A DNA stretch of 64,000 nucleotides from Microbulbifer donghaiensis (GCF_900129095.1 NZ_FQVA01000002.1:124001-188000), one strand, 5' to 3'. Shown: positions 1 to 9,658, numbered from the stretch's first letter. Numbers and translations are program-made. Notes: generated by a model from the letters alone, not told the origin.

Positions 1-743
1 GCGGCGGCGGCCCGGGCATGGGCCCGATCGCAGTTGGCAAGCACCTGGAGCCCTACCTGGCCGGTCACCCGGTGACCGAGGTACCGGGCACCGACACGGC
101 CAACGGCACCATTTCCGCAGCACCCTGGGGCTCCGCCAGCATCCTGCCGATCAGCTGGATGTACATCCGCATGATGGGCAAGCAGGGTATGAAGCGCGCC
201 ACCGAAATGGCGATCCTGAATGCCAACTATGTGGCCAGGAAACTGAGCGAGCACTACTCACTGCTGTACACCGGCACCAACGGCTTCGTCGCCCACGAAT
301 GCCTGGTGGACCTGCGCCCGCTGAAAGAGGCGAGCGGCATCAGCGAGGAAGATATCGCCAAGCGCCTGATGGACTTCGGCTTCCACGCCCCCACCATGTC
401 CTTCCCGGTGGCCGGCACCCTGATGATCGAGCCGACCGAAAGTGAGTCGCAGGAAGAACTGGACCGCTTCATCATGGCAATGGCCACCATCCGCCAGGAA
501 ATCCAGGATGTCATCGATGGCAAACACAGCGCCGAGGACAACCCGCTGCACAATGCACCGCACACCCTCGACGACGTGATGGCGGACCAGTGGGCTCACA
601 GCTACTCCCGCGATGTGGCCGGTCGCCCGGCTGCGTGGCTGAAGGAACACAAGGTGTGGCCGGCTTCCAACCGTATCGACAACGTCTATGGCGACCGCAA
701 CCTGATCTGTTCCTGCCCGCCGGTTGAGAGCTACATGGAGTAA
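1..743 (+). CDS. gcvP: Glycine dehydrogenase (decarboxylating), P protein, C-terminal part
   Basis: This is the 3' end of the P protein of the glycine cleavage system, a PLP enzyme that decarboxylates glycine and passes the aminomethyl group to the H protein. The reading frame is open from the first bases, reading GGGPGMGPI, the glycine-rich segment of the C-terminal half. About 247 residues of a protein that is usually about 960 residues are visible, so the start lies before the window. The end has the usual [10 protein letters not shown] motif of GcvP C-termini. The other gcv genes are not in view. A strong hairpin terminator follows 34 bp after the stop. Confidence 0.95.
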   Translation, partial: GGGPGMGPIAVGKHLEPYLAGHPVTEVPGTDTANGTISAAPWGSASILPISWMYIRMMGKQGMKRATEMAILNANYVARKLSEHYSLLYTGTNGFVAHECLVDLRPLKEASGISEEDIAKRLMDFGFHAPTMSFPVAGTLMIEPTESESQEELDRFIMAMATIRQEIQDVIDGKHSAEDNPLHNAPHTLDDVMADQWAHSYSRDVAGRPAAWLKEHKVWPASNRIDNVYGDRNLICSCPPVESYME

Positions 744-776
744 CCTCTGTCCCGCAGCGGATGTAACTGGTAAATC

Positions 777-810
777 AAAAATGGCGAGCTTTCTAGCTCG
801 CCATTTTTTT
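777..810 (+). terminator. Terminator after gcvP, probably bidirectional
   Basis: A 13-bp perfect stem (AAAATGGCGAGCT / AGCTCGCCATTTT) with a TTCT loop is followed by a T run. The A-rich 5' side makes it work in both directions. It lies between the convergent gcvP and the membrane acetyltransferase gene, so it may serve both. Confidence 0.85.
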
Positions 811-823
811 GTGCCGTTGTTTG

Positions 824-2044
824 TCAGAGGTAGCTCAACCACCAGTCTTTGCGCCGCGCCTTGACCGCGGCGAGCCAGCGACAGAACGGATACAGCAGCG
901 CGACCACTCCCAACCAGATCACATACACCATCGGTAACGGCAGGCCATAACCCTCGGGGAATGTCCACCAGCCGCCGGCGGCTGCGCGCCAGCCGAAGCC
1001 CTGCCACTGCGCCAGTCCCAGCGCCAGCAGGTGCGCGATATAGATATGCAGTATGTAGTAGGCGAAGGGCACCCGGCCGAAGGTATTGATCACATCAACC
1101 ACCGAACCGCGCAGCCGCTCCGACCATGCCAGCAGCAACAGACCCGGGCCCAGGGTCATCAACAGGTAGAGCAGCGAGGGCGGATACTTCTCGAGATTAA
1201 AGAAGCTGACCAGAGTCATGGCGAAGCTCTGCTGGGCCTCCCACACTTCGGGATCGCCGTAAACATTGAACAGACGTAGCAGCAGGAACAGCCCAATGGC
1301 ACCCCCACCGAGCCAGACCAGTGCACGGCGGCGCGTTTCGTCCGGATCTTTGTAGAGATCGGCCAGCAGGTAACCCAGTGGCATCACCGCCAGCCAGGGA
1401 ATCAGCGGATACACGACCACCAGTGGTATTCCGGCGACCCGCGTAAAGATATCCTCGTGCAAGCCGTACCAGAGCGGCGGCAGCCCCTGTTCCGGCATTG
1501 GCAGGCGGCCATCGAGCAGGTTGTGGCCGGCAATCAGCGCCAGGCTCAGCAGCAAAAGCGGCAGGCGCGGAAGATGAATGAAGGCGGCCATGCTGATCAT
1601 GCAAAAGCCGATCATCGACAAAGTCGTCAGCACCAGCGCATAGCCCTGCGGCTGGACAAAACTCCAGCCAAACGACATCACGGTCTGCTCGATAAAAATC
1701 AACCAGACACCGCGGGTCAGCAGGAAAATACTCAGCTCGCGGGGCGAGCGGCTCGCCCGCATAAAGCCCGCGCCCATACCCGCCAGCAGCACAAACAGAG
1801 GCGCGCAGAAATGCGTGATCCAGCGGGTAAAGAAATAGGCCGGACTGGTTTCGTTTAGGTCTTCGGGAGAGAACCTGGCCGACGAAGTGAAATCGCGCAC
1901 ATGGTCGAGGGCCATAATGACCATCACCAGCCCGCGCGCGAAATCGACCGAGACCAGGCGCCCGGCCCTGACCTCCGCCGCTGCGGCGACTGCGGGTTCC
2001 TGTACGGCGGCGACAGCAGGATTAACTGAAGCGGGGTTTTGCAT
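824..2044 (-). CDS. DUF1624 / HGSNAT-like multi-pass membrane protein
   Basis: A 406-residue polytopic membrane protein resembling the catalytic domain of heparan-alpha-glucosaminide N-acetyltransferase (DUF1624 group). The signature near residues 29-48 is RLVSVDFARGLVMVIMALDH, with the conserved Asp-His of the family. An Ala-rich cytoplasmic tail of about 28 residues precedes it. By eye about ten hydrophobic segments follow, alternating with short charged loops. By analogy it could transfer acetyl groups across the inner membrane to a sugar, but the bacterial substrate is unknown. It stands alone, convergent with gcvP, and ends in the shared terminator. Confidence 0.75.
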   Translation of the reverse strand: MQNPASVNPAVAAVQEPAVAAAAEVRAGRLVSVDFARGLVMVIMALDHVRDFTSSARFSPEDLNETSPAYFFTRWITHFCAPLFVLLAGMGAGFMRASRSPRELSIFLLTRGVWLIFIEQTVMSFGWSFVQPQGYALVLTTLSMIGFCMISMAAFIHLPRLPLLLLSLALIAGHNLLDGRLPMPEQGLPPLWYGLHEDIFTRVAGIPLVVVYPLIPWLAVMPLGYLLADLYKDPDETRRRALVWLGGGAIGLFLLLRLFNVYGDPEVWEAQQSFAMTLVSFFNLEKYPPSLLYLLMTLGPGLLLLAWSERLRGSVVDVINTFGRVPFAYYILHIYIAHLLALGLAQWQGFGWRAAAGGWWTFPEGYGLPLPMVYVIWLGVVALLYPFCRWLAAVKARRKDWWLSYL

Positions 2045-2108
2045 GGCTGCACCCGTTTTTTAGATTATTGAGTTTGGGACACCACGAAACGTCAATGACA
2101 AGCCGCTA

Positions 2109-2267
2109 GTGGTTCAAGCGGTAAATTCGGTAACTAAAGCTCACCGCCACAGGCTCCGGGGCAAGGCGAAAAAGCGCAGGACTAGCAGGGCTAATTCAAG
2201 CTTTTTCAACGCCGAACCGGGGCCTGTGGCGAAGAGATCGGTTACTGAATTTACCGCTTGGATCACT
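2109..2267. repeat. Long palindromic dispersed repeat, copy 1
   Basis: The outer arms (CAAGCGGTAAATTC / GAATTTACCGCTTG) enclose an inner stem (about CTCACCGCCACAGGC / GCCTGTGGCGAAGAG). The whole unit can fold as one long hairpin of about 155 nt. A second, diverged copy lies at about 27568-27690 and shares the inner stem plus the central stretch with TTCAAGCT and TTCAACGC. It lies in the gap between two minus-strand genes and encodes nothing convincing. Confidence 0.7.
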
Positions 2268-2336
2268 AGCAAAGACCATTCGCGAGCGGATTGCAAGGCC
2301 GGGCCATACCAACCACGCCGGCATCCGGCCTACCAA

Positions 2337-2371
2337 TAAAAAAGCCGGGGCACACTGCAGTGTCCCGGCTT
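2337..2371 (-). terminator. Terminator of the lipoprotein gene
   Basis: On the minus strand the stem is AGCCGGGACAC / GTGCCCCGGCT with a TGCA-type loop, followed by six T residues. It sits 29 bp after the stop of the lipoprotein gene. Confidence 0.85.
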
Positions 2372-2399
2372 CGCTTTTTCCGCGTATTTCAAATACTTG

Positions 2400-2822
2400 T
2401 CAGCGCTGCACACCTTCCCGGCATTCACCGCGCACTTCGCCGTTCATCGGCGATACGCTGCGCTCTATCACGAAGTAGCCGTCGAGGCAGAAGCCTGTTT
2501 CCTGCAGTTTCAGATTCAGGGCGTGGTCGAAATCCAGCCCCCGATTGCCAGGCGGTTGGCGACCCGGCATATCCTGCGTGCGCACCATGCCGCCGCGGGC
2601 AGTGGGGCTCTGGGTATAGGGCCCGCGCACCAGGGGCGTCGTCATTTCCAGCGCGTAGGTGAAACGCTTGGAGCCATTAGCAGAAATCTCGGTGTGGAAG
2701 GATTCCTTCAGACCGGGATTGGGCGCCGCCGGAGTACTGGTACAACCAGACAACAGCAGCACTGCAGTGGCCGCCCCAAATAATCCCAGTATGGGTCTGG
2801 CAAGAATTGGGAAAAAACGCAT
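2400..2822 (-). CDS. Small lipoprotein of unknown function
   Basis: A 140-residue protein with a lipoprotein signal: basic start, a hydrophobic stretch and the lipobox LLSGC near residue 28, so it should be lipid-anchored at the cell surface or in the periplasm. The mature part is polar with no recognised domain. It has two further cysteines (in GFCLDG and RGECREG) that could pair. I chose the ATG at 2822 because AGGAG lies 5 bp upstream; a GTG two codons earlier would overlap that ribosome site. Function not recognised. Confidence 0.75.
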   Translation of the reverse strand: MRFFPILARPILGLFGAATAVLLLSGCTSTPAAPNPGLKESFHTEISANGSKRFTYALEMTTPLVRGPYTQSPTARGGMVRTQDMPGRQPPGNRGLDFDHALNLKLQETGFCLDGYFVIERSVSPMNGEVRGECREGVQR

Positions 2823-2881
2823 TCGCACTCCTCTCAGTTCGGGTTACCGCAGTCTGCTGACGGCGCTGGTCAGCTGCGGCG

Positions 2882-4525
2882 TTATTGCTCTTTAAGATAT
2901 TGAATCAGCAGCCTGCGCTGCTGCGGGTCCTCGATACCGGCAAACATCATGCTGGTACCCGGCGCGAAGGTCGCGGGATCGGCTAGAAAGCGATCCAGGT
3001 TTTCCTCGCTCCACCGCCCCTCCAGCGAGCGCAAGGCCGGGCTGTATCGATAATCTTCAGCTCCCGCAATGGGCCTGTCGATGACCTGCGCCAGATTTGG
3101 ACCGATATGGTGACCCGCCCCGCGCTGGTTGCTATGACAGGCGCCGCAAGCCATCCACAACGCGCGGGCCTGCTGACTATTATCCAAATCTCCCGATTCC
3201 GCATCAGCTGCAGGTTCGACGCGGATAAACGTACCGCGGTCTGTCATCAGCAGCAAGCTGCCGTCGGCAGCCTGGGCCAGATCCCGCAGGCGATCACCTA
3301 TCTCGATCCGCTCCGTACCGATGATATCCGTTCCCCTGGCCTCCAGGCGAATCAGCGAACGGCCGCCGAGACTGGCCATGATCAGGTCATCTCCCCAGCG
3401 CGTGAACCGGGAGCCGTCCAATCGAATCAGGTTTGAGGCCCCTACCGATCGGGCCCAGATATAGGCGGGATCCGCGTAATCGCCGTGTTCGCGCCAGTCG
3501 GCGCCCGGCGGATAGTCATAGCCGGCATACAAGGTACCGTAGCTCACGCGGGGCCAGCCGTAATTGGCCCCCGCGCGGAGTACATTCAGTTCGTCACCAC
3601 CGCGCGGTCCGTGCTCGGTGGACCACCAATTGCCAAACTGGTCCCGGGTCAGGCCCTGCGGATTGCGGTGCCCCAAGGTGAACAGCGTGGCTTCTCCGGT
3701 GTGGCGGTTTACCAGCCAGGTCTTGCCGTAAGAGGCGGCGGGATCCTGCACCAGATCCGGATTGTGCAGGCCCTCCATGTAGTGGTCACCGATTGTCAGC
3801 AGCAACTGATCCGCGTCGTACTGCGCAATCCGCCCCCCGGCCTGCAGCAGGGTGTCGTCCTCCCCCAGCCGATTGACACCCGCGTCGATTTTCAGGCACG
3901 GCCGGCTTTCAAACAGTGTCTGCCATTCGTGTTCGGGAACATCCGCAAAGGCGTTCTCGGTAATGCGAATGCCCGACAACCTGAAAACCACGCACTCTTC
4001 CTGCTCTTTCCAGAAGTGGTGGCTGGCATAGATATAGAATCCATCTTCGGCCTTCAGCGTATAGATATCCTTGACCCCGAAATGCAGGGGGATACGGGGA
4101 TGACGCTTGGTCACCGAATGCCGCAGAAACCTTTCCTTTTCCACCGGCACGCTATAGGGAAGCCTCTTCAACGAGGAACTGTCCGGCCAGTTCATTTCTG
4201 CATAATTCAACTCGCCCTTCCGTGTGGCGATCAGATAACCGTTGCCCAGTGGAGTAAAACCGACATTGTCGCCAGGATTTTCCGGCATTACTTCCAGGCT
4301 GGTGAGAGACAACTCCAGAAGGCTGCTTTCGAGGAAGGACTGATTACTCGGGTGCCCACGAACTTTGGTCACTACCGCGCGAATCATGGTTTCCGCAAAA
4401 TCGATCGGCCCGTAGAGTGGCTGTATATGCAGTTTCCCGGCCAAGCCGCCGACCAAAAAAGCAGCCGCCATCATGCCCAGGGCCAACACCGTCACCACGC
4501 CTTTCAGGTAGAAATTCCGTTTCAT
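2882..4525 (-). CDS. Membrane-anchored PQQ-type sugar dehydrogenase fused to cytochrome c
   Basis: A 547-residue protein with an N-terminal membrane anchor (residues about 8-30), a beta-propeller of the glucose/sorbosone dehydrogenase family, and a C-terminal class I cytochrome c. The propeller part is supported by HGPRGGDELN followed by GANYGWP, typical of this family near the active site. The cytochrome part has CGACHSN (CxxCH heme site) and a later GTSMMFAGI carrying the Met ligand. Such fusions oxidise a sugar or alcohol in the periplasm and pass electrons to the respiratory chain. The substrate cannot be read. The ATG at 4525 follows GGAGTCAAAGGA; an upstream TTG in frame is less likely. 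Confidence 0.8.
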   Translation of the reverse strand: MKRNFYLKGVVTVLALGMMAAAFLVGGLAGKLHIQPLYGPIDFAETMIRAVVTKVRGHPSNQSFLESSLLELSLTSLEVMPENPGDNVGFTPLGNGYLIATRKGELNYAEMNWPDSSSLKRLPYSVPVEKERFLRHSVTKRHPRIPLHFGVKDIYTLKAEDGFYIYASHHFWKEQEECVVFRLSGIRITENAFADVPEHEWQTLFESRPCLKIDAGVNRLGEDDTLLQAGGRIAQYDADQLLLTIGDHYMEGLHNPDLVQDPAASYGKTWLVNRHTGEATLFTLGHRNPQGLTRDQFGNWWSTEHGPRGGDELNVLRAGANYGWPRVSYGTLYAGYDYPPGADWREHGDYADPAYIWARSVGASNLIRLDGSRFTRWGDDLIMASLGGRSLIRLEARGTDIIGTERIEIGDRLRDLAQAADGSLLLMTDRGTFIRVEPAADAESGDLDNSQQARALWMACGACHSNQRGAGHHIGPNLAQVIDRPIAGAEDYRYSPALRSLEGRWSEENLDRFLADPATFAPGTSMMFAGIEDPQQRRLLIQYLKEQ

Positions 4526-4736
4526 TCCTTTGACTCCCGATTGCAAGCAATAAATTCCTTTTTTCCGACCAGTCTGGACCTACAGCGCGAACCGACTGAG
4601 ACGCCCGTCAGTCGTGAACGATCACAACCTCTCTCCAATTAGTTACTGGATGCCGACCAACAGCGCCAAGCAAAACCGGAAGCTCAGCGCTTCGATGCGC
4701 ACACCATCATTCGCCCCGCACACAATGTGTTGCAGG

Positions 4737-5573
4737 CTATTTGAAGACGACGGTCTTGTTACCGTGAATAAACACCCGCTCCTGCAACACCAGTTGCAGC
4801 GCGCGGCTGAGTACCGACTTCTCCACGTCCCGTCCGGCCGCAGCCATCGCCTCGGCAGAGTAGGCGTGATCCACATGAATAACGTCCTGCTCGATAATCG
4901 GCCCCTCATCCAGGTCATCGGTGACGAAGTGCGCAGTGGCACCGATGATCTTCACGCCGCGCTCATAGGCCTGCTGATAGGGCTTGGCGCCGATAAAGGC
5001 GGGCAGGAACGAATGGTGAATATTGATGATTCGACCGCAATAGCGGGCCACGAATTCCGGCGTCAGTACGCGCATATATTTGGCCAGCACCAGGTAATCC
5101 GGCGCATATTCGTCGACCAGTGCCATGACCTGCTCTTCGTGCTGCGCCCGCGCAAGACCCTCCGCCGGCAGGCAGTGGAACGGAATATCGAACTTCTCCA
5201 CCAAACCGCCGAGATCCGGGTGATTGCCGATCACCGCGGCAATCTCCACATCCAGCGCCCCCGCATAGCACTTCATCAGGATATCGCCGAGGCAATGGGG
5301 CTCGCGGGTAACCATCAGCACCAGCCGCTTGCGCCCGCTGGCCACCAGGCGGCGCATGGCGCCCGCCGGCAGGGCCATATCCAGATCTTCCAGCAGCGTG
5401 GCATCGTTGAAGATGCCCTCCAGCGCGGTGCGCATGAAGAAGCGCCCCTGCGCGCGATCGACGAACTCGTCGTTCTTGATGATATTGAGCTGGTGCTTGT
5501 AGCAGATGTTGGTGATCTTGGCGATCAAACCCTTGGCATCCGGGCAGTCAGTCAGCAGTATCTTCTTTTCCAT
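4737..5573 (-). CDS. purU: Formyltetrahydrofolate deformylase
   Basis: PurU hydrolyses 10-formyl-tetrahydrofolate to formate and tetrahydrofolate, balancing one-carbon pools. The 278-residue protein has the family layout: an N-terminal ACT domain (residues about 5-80, starting ILLTDCPDAKGLIAKI) and a C-terminal formyltransferase-like domain. The hydrolase signature INIHHSFLPAFIGAKPY is near residues 180-200, followed by GATAHFVTDDLDEGPII. The length is normal for the family (about 280). It lies alone, divergent from pepQ, with a palindromic repeat in the shared upstream gap. Confidence 0.95.
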   Translation of the reverse strand: MEKKILLTDCPDAKGLIAKITNICYKHQLNIIKNDEFVDRAQGRFFMRTALEGIFNDATLLEDLDMALPAGAMRRLVASGRKRLVLMVTREPHCLGDILMKCYAGALDVEIAAVIGNHPDLGGLVEKFDIPFHCLPAEGLARAQHEEQVMALVDEYAPDYLVLAKYMRVLTPEFVARYCGRIINIHHSFLPAFIGAKPYQQAYERGVKIIGATAHFVTDDLDEGPIIEQDVIHVDHAYSAEAMAAAGRDVEKSVLSRALQLVLQERVFIHGNKTVVFK

Positions 5574-5631
5574 GGTCGAAATTCAGGCCAAATATCCAGA
5601 CCCCAAACTATACACTACACCGTTGCGCTAC

Positions 5632-5712
5632 CGTAGGATGGGCAAAGGAGCGAAGCGACGTGCCCATCTTCAGACGCGGTTGATGGGCACGCTGCGCTTT
5701 GCCCATCCTACG
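5632..5712. repeat. Palindromic repeat, GTAGGATGGGC family (family C)
   Basis: The arms CGTAGGATGGGCAAAG and CTTTGCCCATCCTACG face each other. Inner stretches GATGGGCAC / GTGCCCATC make the element self-complementary over about 80 bp. It lies between divergent purU and pepQ. Related copies are in the repeat block at 57094-57460. Such elements are widespread in gammaproteobacterial genomes. Confidence 0.8.
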
Positions 5713-5741
5713 ACTCTCGAACTCGCCAAGCAGGAAAACTC

Positions 5742-7079
5742 ATGGACAAGAACCTCTACGCCGACCATATCGCCACCCTGCGCAGCCGCTACGACGACAT
5801 CATGGAGCAGTGCGGCTTCGACACCCTGAACGTATTCAGCGGTGCGCCCAAGGTGCAGTTCCTGGACGACAACTACTATCCGTTCAAGGTCAACCCGCAG
5901 TTCAAGGCGCTGGTGCCGGTCACCGACAACCCGCACAGCTGGGTGATCTACCGCCGCGGCCAGAAGCCGAAGCTGCTGTTCTACCGCCCCGTGGATTTCT
6001 GGCACTATGTGCCGCCGGCGCCGCAGACCTTCTGGAGCGATCACTACGATATCGAGCTGCTGAGCAAACCGGCGGACGCCAAGGCGTTCCTCAGCGCCGA
6101 CTCTTCCCATGAAAGGGCCGCTTTTCTCGGCGAGATCTCAAGTTTTGAACAACAGGGTCTCGACGGCTGGCCGATCGGCATCCCCAACCCGGAAGAGCTG
6201 CTGGCGCGCCTGCACTGGGCCCGCGCCTACAAGACCCCGTACGAATTCGCCTGCCTGCGCGAGGCCAACCGCATCGCGGTGCAGGCCCACCGCGCTGCCG
6301 AAGCGGCCTTCCGCAACGGCGCCAGCGAGTTCGAGATCAATCTCGCCTACCAGCAGGCCGCCGGCCAGGGCGAGAACCGCATGCCCTACGGCAATATCAT
6401 TGCCCTGAACGAGCACGCGGCGATCCTGCACTACACCCACCTGTCGGATCAGCGCCTGCCGGAAGCCGATCTGAAGACCTTCCTGATCGACGCCGGTGCC
6501 GACTGCAATGGCTACTGCGCCGACATCACCCGTACTTACGCCTTCCGCGACGGTGAGTTCGCCGAGCTGGTGGCGGCTATGGATGAGAAGGAACAGGAAC
6601 TGGTCGCCGGCCTCAAGCCCGGCCTGCCCTACCCGGACCTGCACCGCGAATGCCACCACAAGGTCGGCCAGCTGTTGAGCCAGTTCGGCGTGATCAAGAC
6701 CTCCGCCGAGAGCGCGGTGGAATCCGGCCTGACCGGCACCTTCATGCCCCACGGCCTGGGCCACTTCCTCGGCCTGCAGGTACACGATGTCGGCGGTCAC
6801 CAGACCGCACCGGAGGGCGGTATCACCCCACCGCCGGTGGAATACCCGTTCCTGCGCACCAGCCGCACCATCGAGGAAAACCAGGTCTTCACCATCGAGC
6901 CAGGGCTCTACTTTATCGACAGCCTGCTGGCTGAGCTGAAAGATTCTGACCTGGCGAAGGAAGTGAACTGGGATAAGGTCGACGCATTGCGTCCGTTCGG
7001 CGGCGTGCGCATCGAGGACAATGTGATCGTGCACAAGGATCGTGTCGAGAATATGACCCGGGATTGCTACACAAAATAG
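5742..7079 (+). CDS. pepQ: Xaa-Pro dipeptidase (prolidase)
   Basis: A cytoplasmic metallopeptidase of family M24 that cleaves dipeptides with C-terminal proline. Its 445 residues match PepQ in length. The five metal ligands of the pita-bread fold can be placed: two Asp in DAGADCNGYCADITRTYAF (about 246-264), His in MPHGLGHFLGL (about 335-345), Glu in FTIEPGLYF (about 383-391) and Glu in GGVRIEDNV (about 420-428). The N-terminal domain starts MDKNLYADHIATL as in other PepQ proteins. The ATG at 5742 follows CAGGAAAACTC. Confidence 0.95.
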   Translation: MDKNLYADHIATLRSRYDDIMEQCGFDTLNVFSGAPKVQFLDDNYYPFKVNPQFKALVPVTDNPHSWVIYRRGQKPKLLFYRPVDFWHYVPPAPQTFWSDHYDIELLSKPADAKAFLSADSSHERAAFLGEISSFEQQGLDGWPIGIPNPEELLARLHWARAYKTPYEFACLREANRIAVQAHRAAEAAFRNGASEFEINLAYQQAAGQGENRMPYGNIIALNEHAAILHYTHLSDQRLPEADLKTFLIDAGADCNGYCADITRTYAFRDGEFAELVAAMDEKEQELVAGLKPGLPYPDLHRECHHKVGQLLSQFGVIKTSAESAVESGLTGTFMPHGLGHFLGLQVHDVGGHQTAPEGGITPPPVEYPFLRTSRTIEENQVFTIEPGLYFIDSLLAELKDSDLAKEVNWDKVDALRPFGGVRIEDNVIVHKDRVENMTRDCYTK

Positions 7080-7147
7080 TTCAATTGACGGCAGCCACTC
7101 TACCTGCGGCTGCACCTCAAGGGGCATGCCCCCCCACACACTACGCT

Positions 7148-7220
7148 CGTCATCCCGGCGAAGGCCGGGATCCAGAGATACGAAGGACAAACCTGGATGC
7201 CGGCCTACGCCGGCATGACG
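7148..7220. repeat. Palindromic repeat, GGATCCCGGC..GCCGGGATGACG family (family A), paired units
   Basis: Two oppositely oriented units face each other: CGTCATCCCGGCGAAGGCCG and, about 45 bp on, CTGGATGCCGGCCTACGCCG ending ATGACG. Each is a short hairpin and together they form a larger one. It is one of at least nine copies of this family in the window. The rest of the 359-bp gap to the amidohydrolase holds no gene that I can support. Confidence 0.8.
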
Positions 7221-7438
7221 AAGTCGTGGGGCGGGCCAGCTCCCCCTTTCGCCTGTTTCATCAGCAGAAAATAAAACCCCCGTACTACCTTGTCACCCAA
7301 GTACAATCGCAATGACAGTCTAGTCATAATTTTTGGCGTGCAGATTTTCACTACGCAAAAGTATCCCCTGGCACTATTGCCGAGCCCCTAAAAAGCATCC
7401 AATCTGGGATGGCCAATACCAACAAAAAAGGCCCCCCA

Positions 7439-9484
7439 ATGAAGATCTCTACTTTCCCTGCGGTACTTGCGGCAACACTGATTGCTGCCGCAAGCCAGTT
7501 GCACGCGGAAACCATCGAATATGTTTTCTACGACAAAGAAGGTGTCGCGGGTACAGAGGTAATCACACAGGACGGCGACAAAGTTTCCGGCGAACTTAAA
7601 CTGGGCTGGAACAACCGGCGCCTGAGCTTGACGGAAAGTTTTACCATCGGCGACGCCGCCATGCCCGATGAACTGCATATCGAAGGCATCAGTCCCTTCG
7701 GTGCACCGGTCGACGAAAAGTTTTCACTGCAGGACGGTGTAGCCAACTGGAGCAGTACCGACGAGCGCGGCAACGCAAATTCCTCCGAGCCACAGTTTTA
7801 CGTACCGAAAAACTCCACGCTGGCGGTACAGGCACAGCTGGTCAAGGCACTGCTCGCAGATGAGGACAACAGTGTCAATCTGCTACCCCAGGGACAGGCG
7901 CAACTGCGCCAGCTCGACACCGTGACCCTGCGTCAGGGGGAACAGGAACAGACCGTCTTTCTCTACGGGATCAGCGGGCTCTGGTTTACCCCTGACCTCG
8001 CCTGGTACGACGAGCAGGGCAACCTGTTCGCCTCTGATGAGGGAGGGTGGTTTGCGATACTGCGCAAGGGCTGGGACAAGTCACATCTGGCCAACCTGAA
8101 AGAGCGCCAGATCCACGCGGCAGATATCTACCTGCAGGAGCTGGCCAGCCAGCACACTCACAAGTCCGCAAAACCCATCCTGATCAACAACGTCAACCTG
8201 GTCGATGTGGAGGCCGGCGAGTTGCTGGAACGGCGCCATGTACTGATCGAAGGCGGCAAGATCACCCGTATCAGCGCCGCGCCAATCGCTGTCGCCGGCG
8301 CTACGCGGATTGACGGGCGCGGCATGACCCTGATGCCCGGCCTCTGGGATATGCACGGCCACCTGTCACCCTCCGACGGCACGCTCAATATGGCCGCCGG
8401 CATTATCAACGTGCGCGATATCGGCAACACCCATGAAAATATCATGCGCGTCACCGAGCTGTTCGAATCCGACAAGGTCATCGGCGGCGATGTATACCGC
8501 GCGGGCTTTATGGATCGCGAAAGCGAAAATGCCATGCGGATGGGCAAGACCGCCACGAGCCTCGACAACGCCAAGGAGATCGTCGACTGGTACGCCGAAC
8601 GCGGCTATCAGCAGATAAAGACCTACAGCTCCATGGAGCCCGAGTGGATTGCGCCGCTGGCCGAACATATTCACAGCAAGGGTCTGCGCCTCTCCGGCCA
8701 TATCCCCGCGTTTATGACGGCGGAAGAAGCCGTGGATGCGGGCTTCGACGAGATACAGCACATCAATATGCTGTTCCTGAATTTTATGGGCCACATCGAT
8801 ACGCGCAAAAAACTGCGTTTTACCGAGGTGGGTGAACACGCGCACGAACTGGACCTGAACAGCAAGGAAGTCGCCGCGTTCCTCGACAAGCTCGCCCGCA
8901 AAGGTACCGTCGTGGATACCACCACGACGGTGTTCAGTTCCATGCTGCTGCGCCAGCCCGGCAAGCTGGACCCGGAATTTGCCGATATCGCCGATCACCT
9001 GCCGGTCAATGTACGCCGACAATTTATCGGCGCCGAACTCGATGTCAAACCGGAGCACCGCGAGGATTACGACCTGTCTGCCGAAGCCCTGCTGAAAATG
9101 GTGCGCAAGCTGCACGAGCACAAAGTGCCGATGGTCGCCGGCACCGACGGCATTCCCGGATTTACGCTGCTGCGCGAACTGGAGCTCTACGCCAAGGCCG
9201 GCATTCCCAACGCCGATGTACTGCGCACCGCCACAGTGGTGCCGGCGAGAATTGTCGGCGCGCTGAATCACAGCGGTACCATCGATGTCGGCAAGGATGC
9301 GGATCTGGTCCTGCTCGACGGCAACCCGCTGGAGGATATCAGCGCACTGCGCCGCACCGCGCTGGTGATCGAGGGGCAGAACCTGTATCGACCGGATCAG
9401 ATTTACCAGGCCCTGGGTATCAAGCCGTTTTACGAGTCGATCCCGTTCAGGCTGAATGGCTCAACGACAGTCGCCGCCAATTAA
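7439..9484 (+). CDS. Exported metal-dependent amidohydrolase
   Basis: A 681-residue protein with a signal peptide (MKISTFPAVLAATLIAAASQLHA), an N-terminal region of about 210 residues of unknown fold, and a C-terminal amidohydrolase domain of the imidazolonepropionase-like type. The domain has the HxH metal motif in LWDMHGHLSP, a candidate bridging Lys in QQIKTYSSM, GHIPAF and EIQHINM for the next His ligands, and VAGTDGIPG for the catalytic Asp. It ends with IDVGKDADLVLLDGNPLED, typical of these enzymes. I chose the ATG at 7439, not the one ten codons upstream, because the signal peptide begins there. The substrate is unknown; family members include exported peptidases and lactonases. Confidence 0.8.
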   Translation: MKISTFPAVLAATLIAAASQLHAETIEYVFYDKEGVAGTEVITQDGDKVSGELKLGWNNRRLSLTESFTIGDAAMPDELHIEGISPFGAPVDEKFSLQDGVANWSSTDERGNANSSEPQFYVPKNSTLAVQAQLVKALLADEDNSVNLLPQGQAQLRQLDTVTLRQGEQEQTVFLYGISGLWFTPDLAWYDEQGNLFASDEGGWFAILRKGWDKSHLANLKERQIHAADIYLQELASQHTHKSAKPILINNVNLVDVEAGELLERRHVLIEGGKITRISAAPIAVAGATRIDGRGMTLMPGLWDMHGHLSPSDGTLNMAAGIINVRDIGNTHENIMRVTELFESDKVIGGDVYRAGFMDRESENAMRMGKTATSLDNAKEIVDWYAERGYQQIKTYSSMEPEWIAPLAEHIHSKGLRLSGHIPAFMTAEEAVDAGFDEIQHINMLFLNFMGHIDTRKKLRFTEVGEHAHELDLNSKEVAAFLDKLARKGTVVDTTTTVFSSMLLRQPGKLDPEFADIADHLPVNVRRQFIGAELDVKPEHREDYDLSAEALLKMVRKLHEHKVPMVAGTDGIPGFTLLRELELYAKAGIPNADVLRTATVVPARIVGALNHSGTIDVGKDADLVLLDGNPLEDISALRRTALVIEGQNLYRPDQIYQALGIKPFYESIPFRLNGSTTVAAN

Positions 9485-9489
9485 TAGCG

Positions 9490-9612
9490 CCTAGGAGCGG
9501 CAGTTTGTGTCAATGTCGTCGTACCGCGCAGGCCGGTACCCAGTTTCTGGGTTTTATTCTGGATCCCGGTCTGCGCCGGGATGACGACATGAAAAATTTC
9601 CTGCCACTCCTA
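9490..9612. repeat. Composite palindromic repeat (family A units inside TAGGAG arms)
   Basis: Arms TAGGAGCGGCAG and CTGCCACTCCTA flank two facing family A units (CGTCGTACCGCGCAGGCCGG and TGGATCCCGGTCTGCGCCGG). A similar arm pair precedes the family A units at 21431-21558, so arms and core may be one composite element. Confidence 0.65.
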
Positions 9613-9632
9613 AAAATTCTGCATTCGCCAAT

Positions 9633-9658
9633 CAAAAAAGCCCTCAAGAAGAGGGCTA
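9633..9658 (-). terminator. Terminator of the sugar permease gene
   Basis: On the minus strand AGCCCTC, a 5-nt loop and GAGGGCT are followed by six T residues, about 46 bp after the permease stop codon. Confidence 0.8.
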
